Source: Candidatus Zixiibacteriota bacterium (GTDB taxonomy: Bacteria > Zixibacteria > MSB-5A5 > CAIYYT01). Taken from it: a stretch of DNA of 6,070 nucleotides. The notes under the pieces were generated by a model. The model was not told the DNA's origin, made no database searches, and worked only from the letters and a program-made list of their open reading frames with translations. Shown here piece after piece: positions 1 through 6,070 of this stretch. The stretch is from contig JAPLUP010000205.1 of assembly GCA_026397575.1 (NCBI GenBank), positions 1-6,070 on the forward strand. Direction: 5' to 3'. Position 1 is the first letter of the stretch, and every line of letters begins with the position of its first letter. Made by a program: the position numbers and the translations under genes.

Positions 1-140
1 AGATTCCGTTTGAGATGGCCAAACGGCAATTTGACCTTTTGTTTGCGCAGTTGATAGTTCGCCTGCGCGTCGAGTTGTTCGTATTCCGATTGCAGTCGCT
101 CGCGAAATTCCTCGTTGACATAAATGAACTGCGACACAGC
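1..140 (-). pseudogene. IS transposase remnant, C-terminal fragment
   Basis: Read on the minus strand, about 46 codons stay open from a stop codon (TAG, 141-143) to the left edge. The peptide contains VNEEFRERLQSEYEQ followed by YQLRKQKVKLPFGHLKRN. This resembles the C-terminal part of DDE transposases of the IS1182-like type, where a stretch like RKQKVELPFGHIKRNL precedes the last catalytic-domain helices. That match is from memory of the family, not a search. The N-terminal and central parts, with the first catalytic aspartates, should lie at higher coordinates. That space holds an in-frame stop and then the 3' end of pepF, and neither of the other two minus frames between 144 and 243 gives recognisable transposase sequence. 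It is therefore a decayed or truncated element. Its remaining C-terminus would continue beyond the window. No terminal inverted repeat or target duplication could be identified. Confidence 0.65.
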
Positions 141-205
141 CTAAAGATGAAGGGTGGGGCTTTTTCTGGGAGTGACGCCTTGACGCGCCGCCCCATCGTG
201 TCCAT

Positions 206-229
206 CATCTGTCTGACCTTTACCAGATG
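206..229 (-). repeat. Short inverted repeat downstream of pepF
   Basis: CATCTG at 206-211 and CAGATG at 224-229 form a 6-bp stem with a 12-base loop, starting 15 bases beyond the pepF stop codon in the direction of transcription. No run of U follows in the pepF transcript, so it does not meet the usual criteria for an intrinsic terminator. It could help 3'-end stability or be chance. Confidence 0.25.
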
Positions 230-243
230 GGTACTTTCTACAA

Positions 244-2106
244 TTAGGTGGCCAACAACTGCTCCAGTTGGTCCACCAGCCGCCCGAAAAGCTTGGCCGT
301 GGACTCGATCGCATCCTGCTTGGTCATGTCGACACCGGCATCCGCCAAAACCTCGTTCGGGTATTTCGATTCGCCTGCTCTCAGGAAACCCATATAGCGT
401 TCCAACTGTCCATGGTTGCCAGCCAGAAGCTTTTCGGCTATGTAGGTCGCTGCAGAGTAGCTGGTAGCATACTGATAGACATAAAATGAGCGATAAAAGT
501 GAGAGAAGCGCAGGCAATTGATGTCGGAGTATTCATCGAGCACCAACTCTGGACCCCAGAATTTCTGGTAGATTTTGCGATAAATCTGACGGAATACGTC
601 TGAAGAAAGCGGTCTGCCCTCCTCGACCTCGCGGTGAACCTGATCTTCAAACTGCGAAAACAGCACCTGCGTAAAGAACGTTCCCACTATCTGCTGGAGA
701 TAATAGCTGAGCAGGTAGGCTCGCTGATCTTTGTCTTTGGCGCGTTCAAGCATGAAATGCATCAACAACTCTTCGTTGGTTGTCGAGGCCACTTCGGCAG
801 TGAAGATTGAATGCCCAGAGTAGATATAGGGCTGCCCTATTTTGGAATAATATGAGTGCATGGCGTGCCCCAACTCGTGGGACAGCGTGAACATGTTGTC
901 CAGCGTATCGTTATAGTTCATCAGGACATACGGATGCGCGGCGTAAGTACTCCAGGAATAGGCGCCCGAGCCTTTGCCCTCGCTTTCATATACATCAATC
1001 CAACCCGACTCAACCTCCTTGAGCAGATTCTCGACATACTCCTTGCCGAGCGGCTGAAGTCCTTCGGCAATCAGTTTTGTCGCTTCGTCATACGCGATCT
1101 TCATCTTGGCGTCCGGTACCAGCGGCACATACAGATCGTAGGGATGCAGTTCATCCACGGCGAGAATACGCTTGCGCAAAGCGGCGTAACGGTGCAGCAC
1201 TCCGAGATGAGCATCCACGGTATCGACAAGATTCCTGTAGGTTGCCTGCGGGATATTGTCAGCATCCAGTGACGCTTCCAGGCAGGTGGAATACTTGCGT
1301 GCTCGCGAGACGTACAGGTCCTTGTAGACTGAAGTCGACAGGGTGGCGCCGAGAGTGTTGAGGTAAGTCTTGTAGGCGCCACTGAACGTTTCCATCGCCT
1401 CTTTGCGAACGTTACGGTCCTTGGATTCGAGAAGATCAGAGTAACGCTGTTTGGTCAATGTGACCTTCTCGCCGTTTTCGTCAGTGATGTCGCCATACTT
1501 GATATCGGCGTCATCGATCATGCGAAAAATTTGCGACGGTCCGCGTGTCACATTTCCCGCTAACGCCAACAGTTTTTCTTCGTTGGGAGAGAGAATGTGT
1601 GCCCGCAAGCGGCGCATCTCGTCCAAGTGGTGATCGTACAGAGTCAGACGCGGAAAATCCGTTTTCATTTTCGAGAAACGATCATCCGAAATGGCAATAA
1701 TCTCTGGTGTAATAAAAGATCCAGCCTCACCAAACCGGGTCGCGAGAGCGGCGATTTCGTCACTCATCGCCTGATAATGGCTGGCGCGATTGTTCTCATC
1801 GAGTTTGAGATGGGCATAGACATAGAGCTTGTAGAAGAGAATTGAAGTTTGGTCGCGGTGATCGAGGCAATTGTAAAGCGTTTCCCCCGACTCCGCGAGT
1901 TTGTCCTGAAACGACGGGATTGTACCGATCATCTCCTTGACCTTAGCCTGATCGAGGCGCCACTGATCGTCGGACTCGTACATGTGGTCGAGCCGCCATT
2001 TGTAGCGATCATCAATCTCCGACCGTTGTCTGGCCTTCTTGGCGCCGGTTTCCGGTTCCGTAATTCCTGCGCCCTTCAGCAATTTGAAAACTCTCCGACT
2101 TCTCAT
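244..2106 (-). CDS. pepF: Oligoendopeptidase F, zinc metallopeptidase family M3
   Basis: A cytoplasmic zinc endopeptidase that cuts short oligopeptides, normally acting in peptide utilisation and turnover after larger proteins have been broken down. The 620-residue protein is close to the usual length of about 600. The N-terminal helical region (about 30-210, starting RSEIDDRYKWRLDHMY) matches the typical PepF beginning. The catalytic M3 domain fills about 215-605. The zinc site is visible as HELGH at 410-414, with the third ligand probably E438 in FTAEVASTTNE. The family's substrate-binding His and Tyr region is seen at SHFYRSFYVYQYATS (about 535-549). No signal peptide or membrane segment is present. 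The ATG at 2106 is preceded by a weak purine-rich GAGAG. It adds about 28 basic residues before the family's usual start, and an in-frame TTG at 2082 behind GGAG is an alternative. It is transcribed away from iorAB and ends next to the transposase remnant. The gene looks intact, and the family call is secure. Confidence 0.95.
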   Translation of the reverse strand: MRSRRVFKLLKGAGITEPETGAKKARQRSEIDDRYKWRLDHMYESDDQWRLDQAKVKEMIGTIPSFQDKLAESGETLYNCLDHRDQTSILFYKLYVYAHLKLDENNRASHYQAMSDEIAALATRFGEAGSFITPEIIAISDDRFSKMKTDFPRLTLYDHHLDEMRRLRAHILSPNEEKLLALAGNVTRGPSQIFRMIDDADIKYGDITDENGEKVTLTKQRYSDLLESKDRNVRKEAMETFSGAYKTYLNTLGATLSTSVYKDLYVSRARKYSTCLEASLDADNIPQATYRNLVDTVDAHLGVLHRYAALRKRILAVDELHPYDLYVPLVPDAKMKIAYDEATKLIAEGLQPLGKEYVENLLKEVESGWIDVYESEGKGSGAYSWSTYAAHPYVLMNYNDTLDNMFTLSHELGHAMHSYYSKIGQPYIYSGHSIFTAEVASTTNEELLMHFMLERAKDKDQRAYLLSYYLQQIVGTFFTQVLFSQFEDQVHREVEEGRPLSSDVFRQIYRKIYQKFWGPELVLDEYSDINCLRFSHFYRSFYVYQYATSYSAATYIAEKLLAGNHGQLERYMGFLRAGESKYPNEVLADAGVDMTKQDAIESTAKLFGRLVDQLEQLLAT

Positions 2107-2322
2107 CTCAATCTCTCGCCTGATTACAGTGTGATATTTCCGTGCGTATCTGTCTTCCGGACTCGACCATTGGCCGTCAGCCGCCCCATGCAGCGCTGGG
2201 CGTCAAGGTCGTCACCACACGGGAACATACTAACAATGTAACGCTTCCCGAGAGCATTTGCCACCAGAATCGCCTGCAGAAAGGCTTGATCGATGAATAC
2301 GTCGGTTTGCTTGGGGCGACAA

Positions 2323-2371
2323 GGACACTAAAGCGACCAGTTCGCTCCAACATGGAGTCCGCAAAAAGCGG
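2323..2371 (+). repeat. Cluster of short hairpins in the iorA upstream region
   Basis: Three small stems follow each other closely: AGCGA (2332-2336) with TCGCT (2342-2346), CTCCA (2345-2349) with TGGAG (2353-2357), and CCGC (2359-2362) with GCGG (2368-2371). The first two share bases 2345-2346, so they compete. GGAC (2323-2326) could also pair with GTCC (2357-2360) to enclose the first two arms. It might be a folded leader or a small RNA, but each stem is only 4-5 bp and chance is a real possibility. It matches no RNA family I know. Confidence 0.25.
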
Positions 2372-2401
2372 TTGCTGAAGTCCTCTTGATGCACTATTCT
2401 G

Positions 2402-2415
2402 GTGATTCGATTCAC
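2402..2415. promoter_or_regulatory. Near-palindromic site upstream of iorA, possible operator
   Basis: GTGATTCGATTCAC is a 14-bp palindrome with one mismatched pair. Allowing one bulged base at 2401, it extends to TCT on the left (2398-2400) and AGA on the right (2416-2418). It lies about 100 bases before the iorA start codon, where a dimeric repressor or activator could bind. There is no consensus by which to name the factor. Confidence 0.3.
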
Positions 2416-2435
2416 AGAAGCCCGCGGCTTCCGGG

Positions 2436-2448
2436 ACCGGCGGCCGGT
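2436..2448. promoter_or_regulatory. GC-rich 13-bp interrupted palindrome, possible operator
   Basis: ACCGGC at 2436-2441 and GCCGGT at 2443-2448 are perfect inverse complements around a single central G. The site sits 25 bases before the candidate -35 element of iorA, a position suited to a transcription factor. It could equally be chance in a locally GC-rich patch (2421-2448). No known factor is implied. Confidence 0.3.
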
Positions 2449-2473
2449 GAGGTGATCTGTTTGATTCTCAGAT

Positions 2474-2501
2474 TTGAATGCAATTCCCTTTCTTCCATAG
2501 T
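2474..2501 (+). promoter_or_regulatory. Weak candidate promoter for the iorAB operon
   Basis: TTGAAT (2474-2479) and CATAGT (2496-2501) are separated by 16 bases, and each matches four of six positions of the housekeeping sigma-factor consensus. Transcription would begin about 5 bases before the iorA ATG at 2513. That gives an almost leaderless message, which would fit the lack of a strong Shine-Dalgarno sequence there. A dyad ATCTG (2455-2459) / CAGAT (2469-2473) abuts the -35 element. The match is poor enough that the true promoter may lie further upstream. Confidence 0.22.
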
Positions 2502-2512
2502 GTGAGACAATT

Positions 2513-4291
2513 ATGAAAGAACTTCTTTCTGGAAACGAGGCGGTGGCTCGCGGAGCGGTCGAAGCCGGAGTCAAAGTGGCGGTAGCGTATCCCGGCACGC
2601 CATCGACCGAAATCTTAGAGACGATTGCGGAACGCCACCGTTCGGTTTATGCACAGTGGTCGCCTAACGAAAAAGTCGCCTTCGAGGTTGGTATCGGAGC
2701 TTCCTTGGGCGGTGGCCGTGCGCTGGTCACGATGAAGCATGTTGGCCTGAATGTCGCCGCTGACCCGCTGATGACCTTTGCCTATACCGGTGTCAACGCC
2801 GGTTTCGTTGTGGTGAGCGCCGATGATCCGGAGATGCACTCCTCGCAGAATGAGCAGGACAACCGCATTTTCGCCCGCTTTGCCGGCATTCCCTTCTTCG
2901 AACCAGCCGACAGCCAGGAATCAAAAGATATGCTGCTGGCGGGATTCGAGGTCTCGGAGCGTTTTGACACGCCGGTCATGCTGCGGATGACGACCCGTAT
3001 CTCGCATACGAAGGCCATTGTGGAACTCGGAGAGCCGGTGAATGTGCCGGAACGGAAGTTCGTCAAGGACCCGGCCAAGTATGTGATGATTCCCTCCAAT
3101 GCCAGAGTGCGGCATCAAGTGCTTTCCCAAAGGCTGCTGGAGCTACGCAAATTCTCAGAGGAGACCGAGTGGAATCGCATAGAGAGCAACGGATCGCCCG
3201 TTGGCATCATTGCCGGTGGTGTGGCCTATCAACATGCCAAAGAGATCGCGCCGGATTTTGACTATTTCAAGATCGGTTTCGGATTTCCGCTGCCGCTTGA
3301 GAGGATACGGAAATTCGTCGTGGCGCATAACATCGTGTTGGTCGTCGAGGAGCTTGAACCGTTCTATGAAGAACAACTCAAAATCGCGGGCATCCACGTT
3401 GAAGGCAAAAAGTACTTCGGCAATCTCGGTGAGTTGAACCCGACTCGTGTGGCGCAAGGCTTCTATGACGCCGGATTGATCAAGAGCGTTGTTCGTCCCG
3501 AAATCGAAGCCGAATCATTGTTCCCGCGTCCGCCGGTACTGTGTCCCGGCTGTCCGCACCGCGGCGCATTTATGGCGCTACGCAAACTCGGCGTAGCGGT
3601 CACCGGTGATATCGGTTGCTACACGCTGGGAATGTTGAAACCACTTAATGCCTTGGATACCTGCATCTGCATGGGCGCGTCGATTGGCAACGCCATCGGT
3701 ATCGAGAAAGTCAATGGCTCGGCCAAAGGCACGGTTGCTGTGATCGGCGATTCCACATTTTTCCATTCCGGTATCACCGGACTTCTGGACGCCATATACA
3801 ATCAGAGCAATGTCACCGTGATGATTCTCGACAACGGCGCCACGGCAATGACCGGTGGACAGGAACATCCCGGAACCGGTCACACCCTGATGGGCGCGCC
3901 GGCAACGCGCACCGATATTGAGACACTGGTCAAAGCGCTTGGCGTGAAGAATTGCCGCAGTGTTGATCCCTACGATTACGAGGCCACTCTCAAAGCAATT
4001 GAGGAAGAGACCAGGAATCCCGGTCCGTCGGTGATTGTCACGCACCGGCCTTGCGTGCTGATGCCCAAGCGCATTATGGATGAACCTTTTGTTGTCGATC
4101 TGGAACTCTGCAACGCTTGTTCCGCCTGTTTCCGCATTTCCTGTCCCGCGATTGCGGCGTCCTCCGAGACTAACGAGCGCGGACATCCCAAAGCGGTAAT
4201 CGACGAGACCACGTGCACCGGCTGCATGCTGTGCGCGCAAATCTGTCCCACGGAAGCGATTGTCCTGAAAAGCAAGTTCGTAGCAGCTTAG
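2513..4291 (+). CDS. iorA: Indolepyruvate:ferredoxin oxidoreductase, alpha subunit
   Basis: This is the catalytic subunit of the cytoplasmic IorAB enzyme. It oxidatively decarboxylates aryl-pyruvates (indolepyruvate, phenylpyruvate, 4-hydroxyphenylpyruvate) to aryl-acetyl-CoA with CoA, passing electrons to ferredoxin. The 592 residues show the full family order. An N-terminal pyrimidine-binding domain begins SGNEAVARGAVEAG, with AYPGTPSTE at 25-33. A transketolase C-like linker domain lies at about 225-330, and CPGCPHR at 344-350 opens the thiamine pyrophosphate domain. The ThDP/Mg motif runs from GDS (412-414) to DN (440-441). The C-terminal ferredoxin domain carries two cysteine groups, C533/C536/C539/C544 and C568/C571/C574/C578, each followed by proline, for two [4Fe-4S] clusters. 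The start is fixed by the family-typical N-terminus, although only a weak GTGAGA (2502-2507) precedes the ATG. It is the first gene of the rightward operon and nothing appears damaged. Aromatic specificity is inferred from the family; other 2-oxoacids are possible. Confidence 0.95.
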   Translation: MKELLSGNEAVARGAVEAGVKVAVAYPGTPSTEILETIAERHRSVYAQWSPNEKVAFEVGIGASLGGGRALVTMKHVGLNVAADPLMTFAYTGVNAGFVVVSADDPEMHSSQNEQDNRIFARFAGIPFFEPADSQESKDMLLAGFEVSERFDTPVMLRMTTRISHTKAIVELGEPVNVPERKFVKDPAKYVMIPSNARVRHQVLSQRLLELRKFSEETEWNRIESNGSPVGIIAGGVAYQHAKEIAPDFDYFKIGFGFPLPLERIRKFVVAHNIVLVVEELEPFYEEQLKIAGIHVEGKKYFGNLGELNPTRVAQGFYDAGLIKSVVRPEIEAESLFPRPPVLCPGCPHRGAFMALRKLGVAVTGDIGCYTLGMLKPLNALDTCICMGASIGNAIGIEKVNGSAKGTVAVIGDSTFFHSGITGLLDAIYNQSNVTVMILDNGATAMTGGQEHPGTGHTLMGAPATRTDIETLVKALGVKNCRSVDPYDYEATLKAIEEETRNPGPSVIVTHRPCVLMPKRIMDEPFVVDLELCNACSACFRISCPAIAASSETNERGHPKAVIDETTCTGCMLCAQICPTEAIVLKSKFVAA

Positions 4292-4295
4292 GAGG
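4290..4295 (+). promoter_or_regulatory. Strong Shine-Dalgarno of iorB, overlapping the iorA stop
   Basis: AGGAGG at 4290-4295 lies 6 bases before the iorB ATG (4302), and its first two bases are the last two of the iorA TAG stop (4289-4291). A ribosome ending iorA would uncover or directly reuse this site. That is consistent with translational coupling and matched amounts of the two subunits. Confidence 0.8.
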
Positions 4296-4301
4296 TTTAC
4301 C

Positions 4302-4904
4302 ATGACGAATAACATACATAACATCCTGATCGTCGGGGTCGGCGGCCAAGGCGTGTTGCTGGCGTCGGAAATTATCTCTGATGTCGCAATGCGTTCGGGA
4401 ATGGATGTCAAAAAGTCTGAAGTTCACGGCATGTCGCAGCGCGGTGGCGTGGTAACTTCGCACGTTCGCATCGGCAAGAAAGTCTATTCGCCGTTGATCC
4501 AAGAAGGCGAAACCGACTTCCTGATGGCATTCGAGCAGGCCGAAGGTCTGCGCGCGATCAATTGGATGCGCAAGGACGGCATTGCCATCATCTCGCGCAG
4601 TTCTCTGGTACCCGCGATTGTGACATCATCTAAAAAATTCACCTATCCTGATGACGCCGTTGCCGAGATTAAAAAGAAGCTCGCCAAAGTGATAGCTGTA
4701 GATGCCGACAAGATTGCGGCTGAGTTGGGTAACCCACGATTGGTGAACACAATTTTGATCGGCGTGCTGTCGAGTTATCTGCCCTTTGATCCGAATCTCT
4801 GGATCGAGACGATCAAGTCGTTGGTGAAACCGAAACTGGTCGACATCAACCTCACAGCGCTTGAGCGCGGAAGGGATATTAGCCATGAGACAATTCATAC
4901 ATAG
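4302..4904 (+). CDS. iorB: Indolepyruvate:ferredoxin oxidoreductase, beta subunit
   Basis: The small (gamma-domain type) subunit of IorAB, which associates with IorA to form the active aryl-pyruvate oxidoreductase. The 200-residue length is normal for the family. The N-terminus has the nucleotide-binding-like glycine loop GVGGQGVLLAS at 12-22. It is followed by the family signature SEVHGMSQRGG at 39-49, which in the 2-oxoacid:ferredoxin oxidoreductase superfamily lies in the gamma domain. No cysteine cluster is expected and none is seen, as the iron-sulfur centres are on IorA. The gene starts 10 bases after iorA behind a near-ideal Shine-Dalgarno sequence. Its last 20 bases overlap the next gene in another frame. 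The pair form an uninterrupted operon, so function as one complex is well supported; the exact substrate range is inferred. Confidence 0.94.
   Translation: MTNNIHNILIVGVGGQGVLLASEIISDVAMRSGMDVKKSEVHGMSQRGGVVTSHVRIGKKVYSPLIQEGETDFLMAFEQAEGLRAINWMRKDGIAIISRSSLVPAIVTSSKKFTYPDDAVAEIKKKLAKVIAVDADKIAAELGNPRLVNTILIGVLSSYLPFDPNLWIETIKSLVKPKLVDINLTALERGRDISHETIHT
4869..4876 (+). promoter_or_regulatory. Ribosome binding site of the S41 peptidase gene, inside iorB
   Basis: GGAAGGGA within the iorB coding end lies 8 bases before an ATG at 4885. It supports that ATG as the start rather than the in-frame ATG at 4942, and implies coupling to iorB translation. Confidence 0.6.
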
Positions 4905-6070
4905 CGACGATGTAGGCTTTCAACGCTCTGTCCGCTTTTCGATGCCGGCCCTGCTTCTTGCGGTCCTCCTGTTCCTCTCAGTGCCCGCTGTTTCTCAGCA
5001 AGACACTTCAAAGTTCAAGCTGGAACAACTTGTGGAAACAAATATGACCGGCGTGGCTGAAGCATGGCAACAGAAAGACATCCAGAAAGCGCTTGGACTG
5101 CTTGATGAGCTCTATCACAATCCGGGTTTGGATCATACAGGAATGACATGGGTCAGTATCGTCTATGGCCTCGCCTGTGCCCACTCGTTGCTCCACCAAG
5201 CCGATGACGCAATAAGATACTTCGGCGAGAGTGTTGATGCCGGCTTGGCCTACTACGACAACGTCGTCAAGGACAGCGATCTTGACTTTGTGCGTGGCGA
5301 TGTGCGATTTCAGAAACTCCTGGGTCGCCTTATACCCCTTGGAGCCTTTTGGGACAATCCCTTTTTCGGAACACTTTACAAAGAGAACATCAGTGATGAC
5401 GAGAAGCTGGCGGGGTTATCCAGGTTTTGGTCGGAGTGCAAGTATAACTTTGTCTATTTCGACAAGCTGCCCGATTTGAACTGGGATTCCGTATATTTTG
5501 CCTATCTGCCGCAAATCCGACAAACCCGGAACACGATGGAGTACTTCAAAGTATTACAGCGCTTCAGCGCTGAGTTGAAGGACGGCCATTCCCGTGTCGA
5601 AGCTCCCAATGAACTGCTTTACGAACTATACGACCGTCCCGCGATAGATACACGACTGGTTGAAGACAAAGTTGTGATCACTAATGTTGTCGACAAGGAA
5701 TTGTCGAAGATGGGACTGAAGCCGGGGTTGGAGGTTGTTGCCGTTGATGGAGTGCCTGTTCAGACCTATGCCGAAAGTCAGGTGGAGCCATACACCGGAG
5801 CATCAACAGAGCAGGGGCGTGAGCAACTGGTATACTCCTTCTACCTTCTCTGCGGCGCTAAGAGCGCTCCCGTAAGGCTGACCTTGGAGGACGGCAAGAC
5901 GAAGCAATTCGACGTGAGCCTTCAACGTCAATGGCGTTCTTTCCTCCCCACACCCGCGGCGAAGTTTCGGATGCTTAAGGATCAGATTGCCTATCTTGAG
6001 TTGCGCACTTTCGGAGACGACCGCATTGTCTCCGTATTCGACTCCCTTTTCGACCAGATCAACAATGCAC
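4885..6070 (+). CDS. Exported TPR and S41-type peptidase, 3' end missing
   Basis: At least 395 codons run from ATG 4885 to the window edge without a stop. Residues 1-19 are a polar lead, 21-36 are strongly hydrophobic (PALLLAVLLFLSVPAV), and an AVS-Q junction at 35-38 suggests cleavage by signal peptidase I, so the protein is probably exported. Residues about 55-148 form TPR-like helices ending DLDFVRGDVRFQKLL, a common TPR tail. Residues about 175-237 (LAGLSRFWSECKYNFVYFDK, then LQRFSAELKDGHSRV) are characteristic of the helical region before the S41 (tricorn/C-terminal-processing peptidase) core. A PDZ-like segment follows at about 255-340, with LKPGLEVVAVDGVPV at 278-292. The core begins near 360 (QIAYLELRTFGDD). 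The catalytic serine would lie beyond the edge, so activity cannot be judged. The start overlaps iorB by 20 bases. Its substrate is unknown. Confidence 0.82.
   Translation, partial: MRQFIHSDDVGFQRSVRFSMPALLLAVLLFLSVPAVSQQDTSKFKLEQLVETNMTGVAEAWQQKDIQKALGLLDELYHNPGLDHTGMTWVSIVYGLACAHSLLHQADDAIRYFGESVDAGLAYYDNVVKDSDLDFVRGDVRFQKLLGRLIPLGAFWDNPFFGTLYKENISDDEKLAGLSRFWSECKYNFVYFDKLPDLNWDSVYFAYLPQIRQTRNTMEYFKVLQRFSAELKDGHSRVEAPNELLYELYDRPAIDTRLVEDKVVITNVVDKELSKMGLKPGLEVVAVDGVPVQTYAESQVEPYTGASTEQGREQLVYSFYLLCGAKSAPVRLTLEDGKTKQFDVSLQRQWRSFLPTPAAKFRMLKDQIAYLELRTFGDDRIVSVFDSLFDQINNA

Larger units (their letters stand above)
2107..2512. other. Divergent intergenic region, pepF / iorA
   Basis: These 406 bases separate two divergently transcribed genes and should hold both promoters. 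Open frames on either strand here give low-complexity or unlikely protein sequence without recognisable motifs or ribosome binding sites, so no gene is called. The right half (2320-2475) is rich in inverted repeats, listed separately. I could not find a convincing -35/-10 pair for pepF. I also found no tRNA, T-box consensus or thiamine riboswitch. Confidence 0.7.

Noticed and set aside
150..243. Intrinsic terminator for pepF, or a plus-strand terminator using the CTTTTT at about 160-165
   Set aside because: The hairpin at 206-229 is not followed by a U-run in the pepF direction, and the T-run read on the plus strand has no stable stem before it and no gene to terminate.
15..467. 150-codon open frame on the plus strand over the left end
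   Set aside because: It runs antisense to the transposase remnant and the pepF 3' end, has no recognisable motif, and its sequence is explained by those two minus-strand features.
2142..2378. 78-codon plus-strand frame in the divergent spacer, and a 122-codon minus-strand frame (2230-2598) running into iorA
   Set aside because: Neither has a family signature or a good ribosome site, and the second overlaps the iorA start. The composition looks non-coding.
2420..2512. Possible thiamine pyrophosphate riboswitch, tempting because IorA uses this cofactor and GTGATCTG resembles part of the conserved CTGATCTG core
   Set aside because: The other conserved blocks (the CTGAGA element in the right place and the AATGCCAGCGTAGGGA-like block) are missing.
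2300..2512. T-box leader before an amino acid catabolism operon
   Set aside because: There is no match to the T-box core (TGGNACCGCG). The nearest string, GGGACCGGCGG, differs at key positions, and T-boxes normally control biosynthesis, transport or charging genes.
3578..4411. 277-codon open frame on the minus strand opposite iorA and the start of iorB
   Set aside because: It lies wholly antisense to two secure genes, has no recognisable domain, and is the usual kind of mirror frame in a codon-biased gene.
1..6070. CRISPR arrays, tRNA or rRNA genes, defence or phage systems
   Set aside because: I saw no regularly spaced repeats, cloverleaf sequences, ribosomal motifs or defence-type proteins anywhere in the window.

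Overview
The window is bacterial DNA of moderate GC content with compact gene packing. It reads as a stretch of metabolic chromosome from an anaerobe or facultative anaerobe. The main evidence is a complete indolepyruvate:ferredoxin oxidoreductase (iorA-iorB), a CoA- and ferredoxin-dependent enzyme typical of anaerobic peptide and amino acid fermenters. The phylum cannot be fixed from the sequence. The protein types (M3 oligopeptidase, TPR plus S41 peptidase, IorAB) would fit an uncultivated environmental lineage, but that is only an impression.

Layout. At 1-140 on the minus strand is a broken piece of an insertion-sequence transposase: only part of the C-terminal region, cut off upstream by a stop codon and running off the left edge. 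At 244-2106 on the minus strand is a complete oligoendopeptidase F (pepF, zinc metallopeptidase family M3). At 2107-2512 is a 406-base divergent intergenic region with no credible gene. It holds several inverted repeats and a weak candidate promoter for the rightward operon. At 2513-4291 and 4302-4904 on the plus strand are iorA and iorB, with the iorB Shine-Dalgarno sequence overlapping the iorA stop codon. From 4885 to the right edge, overlapping iorB by 20 bases in another frame, is an exported TPR plus S41-type peptidase. It is cut by the window before its catalytic serine.

How the genes may work together. The three complete enzymes fit a simple protein-degradation route. PepF would trim imported oligopeptides, and IorAB would oxidatively decarboxylate the aryl-pyruvates made by transamination of aromatic amino acids, yielding aryl-acetyl-CoA and reduced ferredoxin. 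The exported S41 protein is translationally coupled to iorB, so it may belong to the same programme, but its substrate is unknown. No aminotransferase, ferredoxin gene or acyl-CoA synthetase is visible here, so the route is inference. I found no RNA gene, CRISPR array, defence locus or clearly novel system. The unusual points are modest: the insertion-sequence remnant, the dyads between the divergent genes, and the ior-peptidase coupling.
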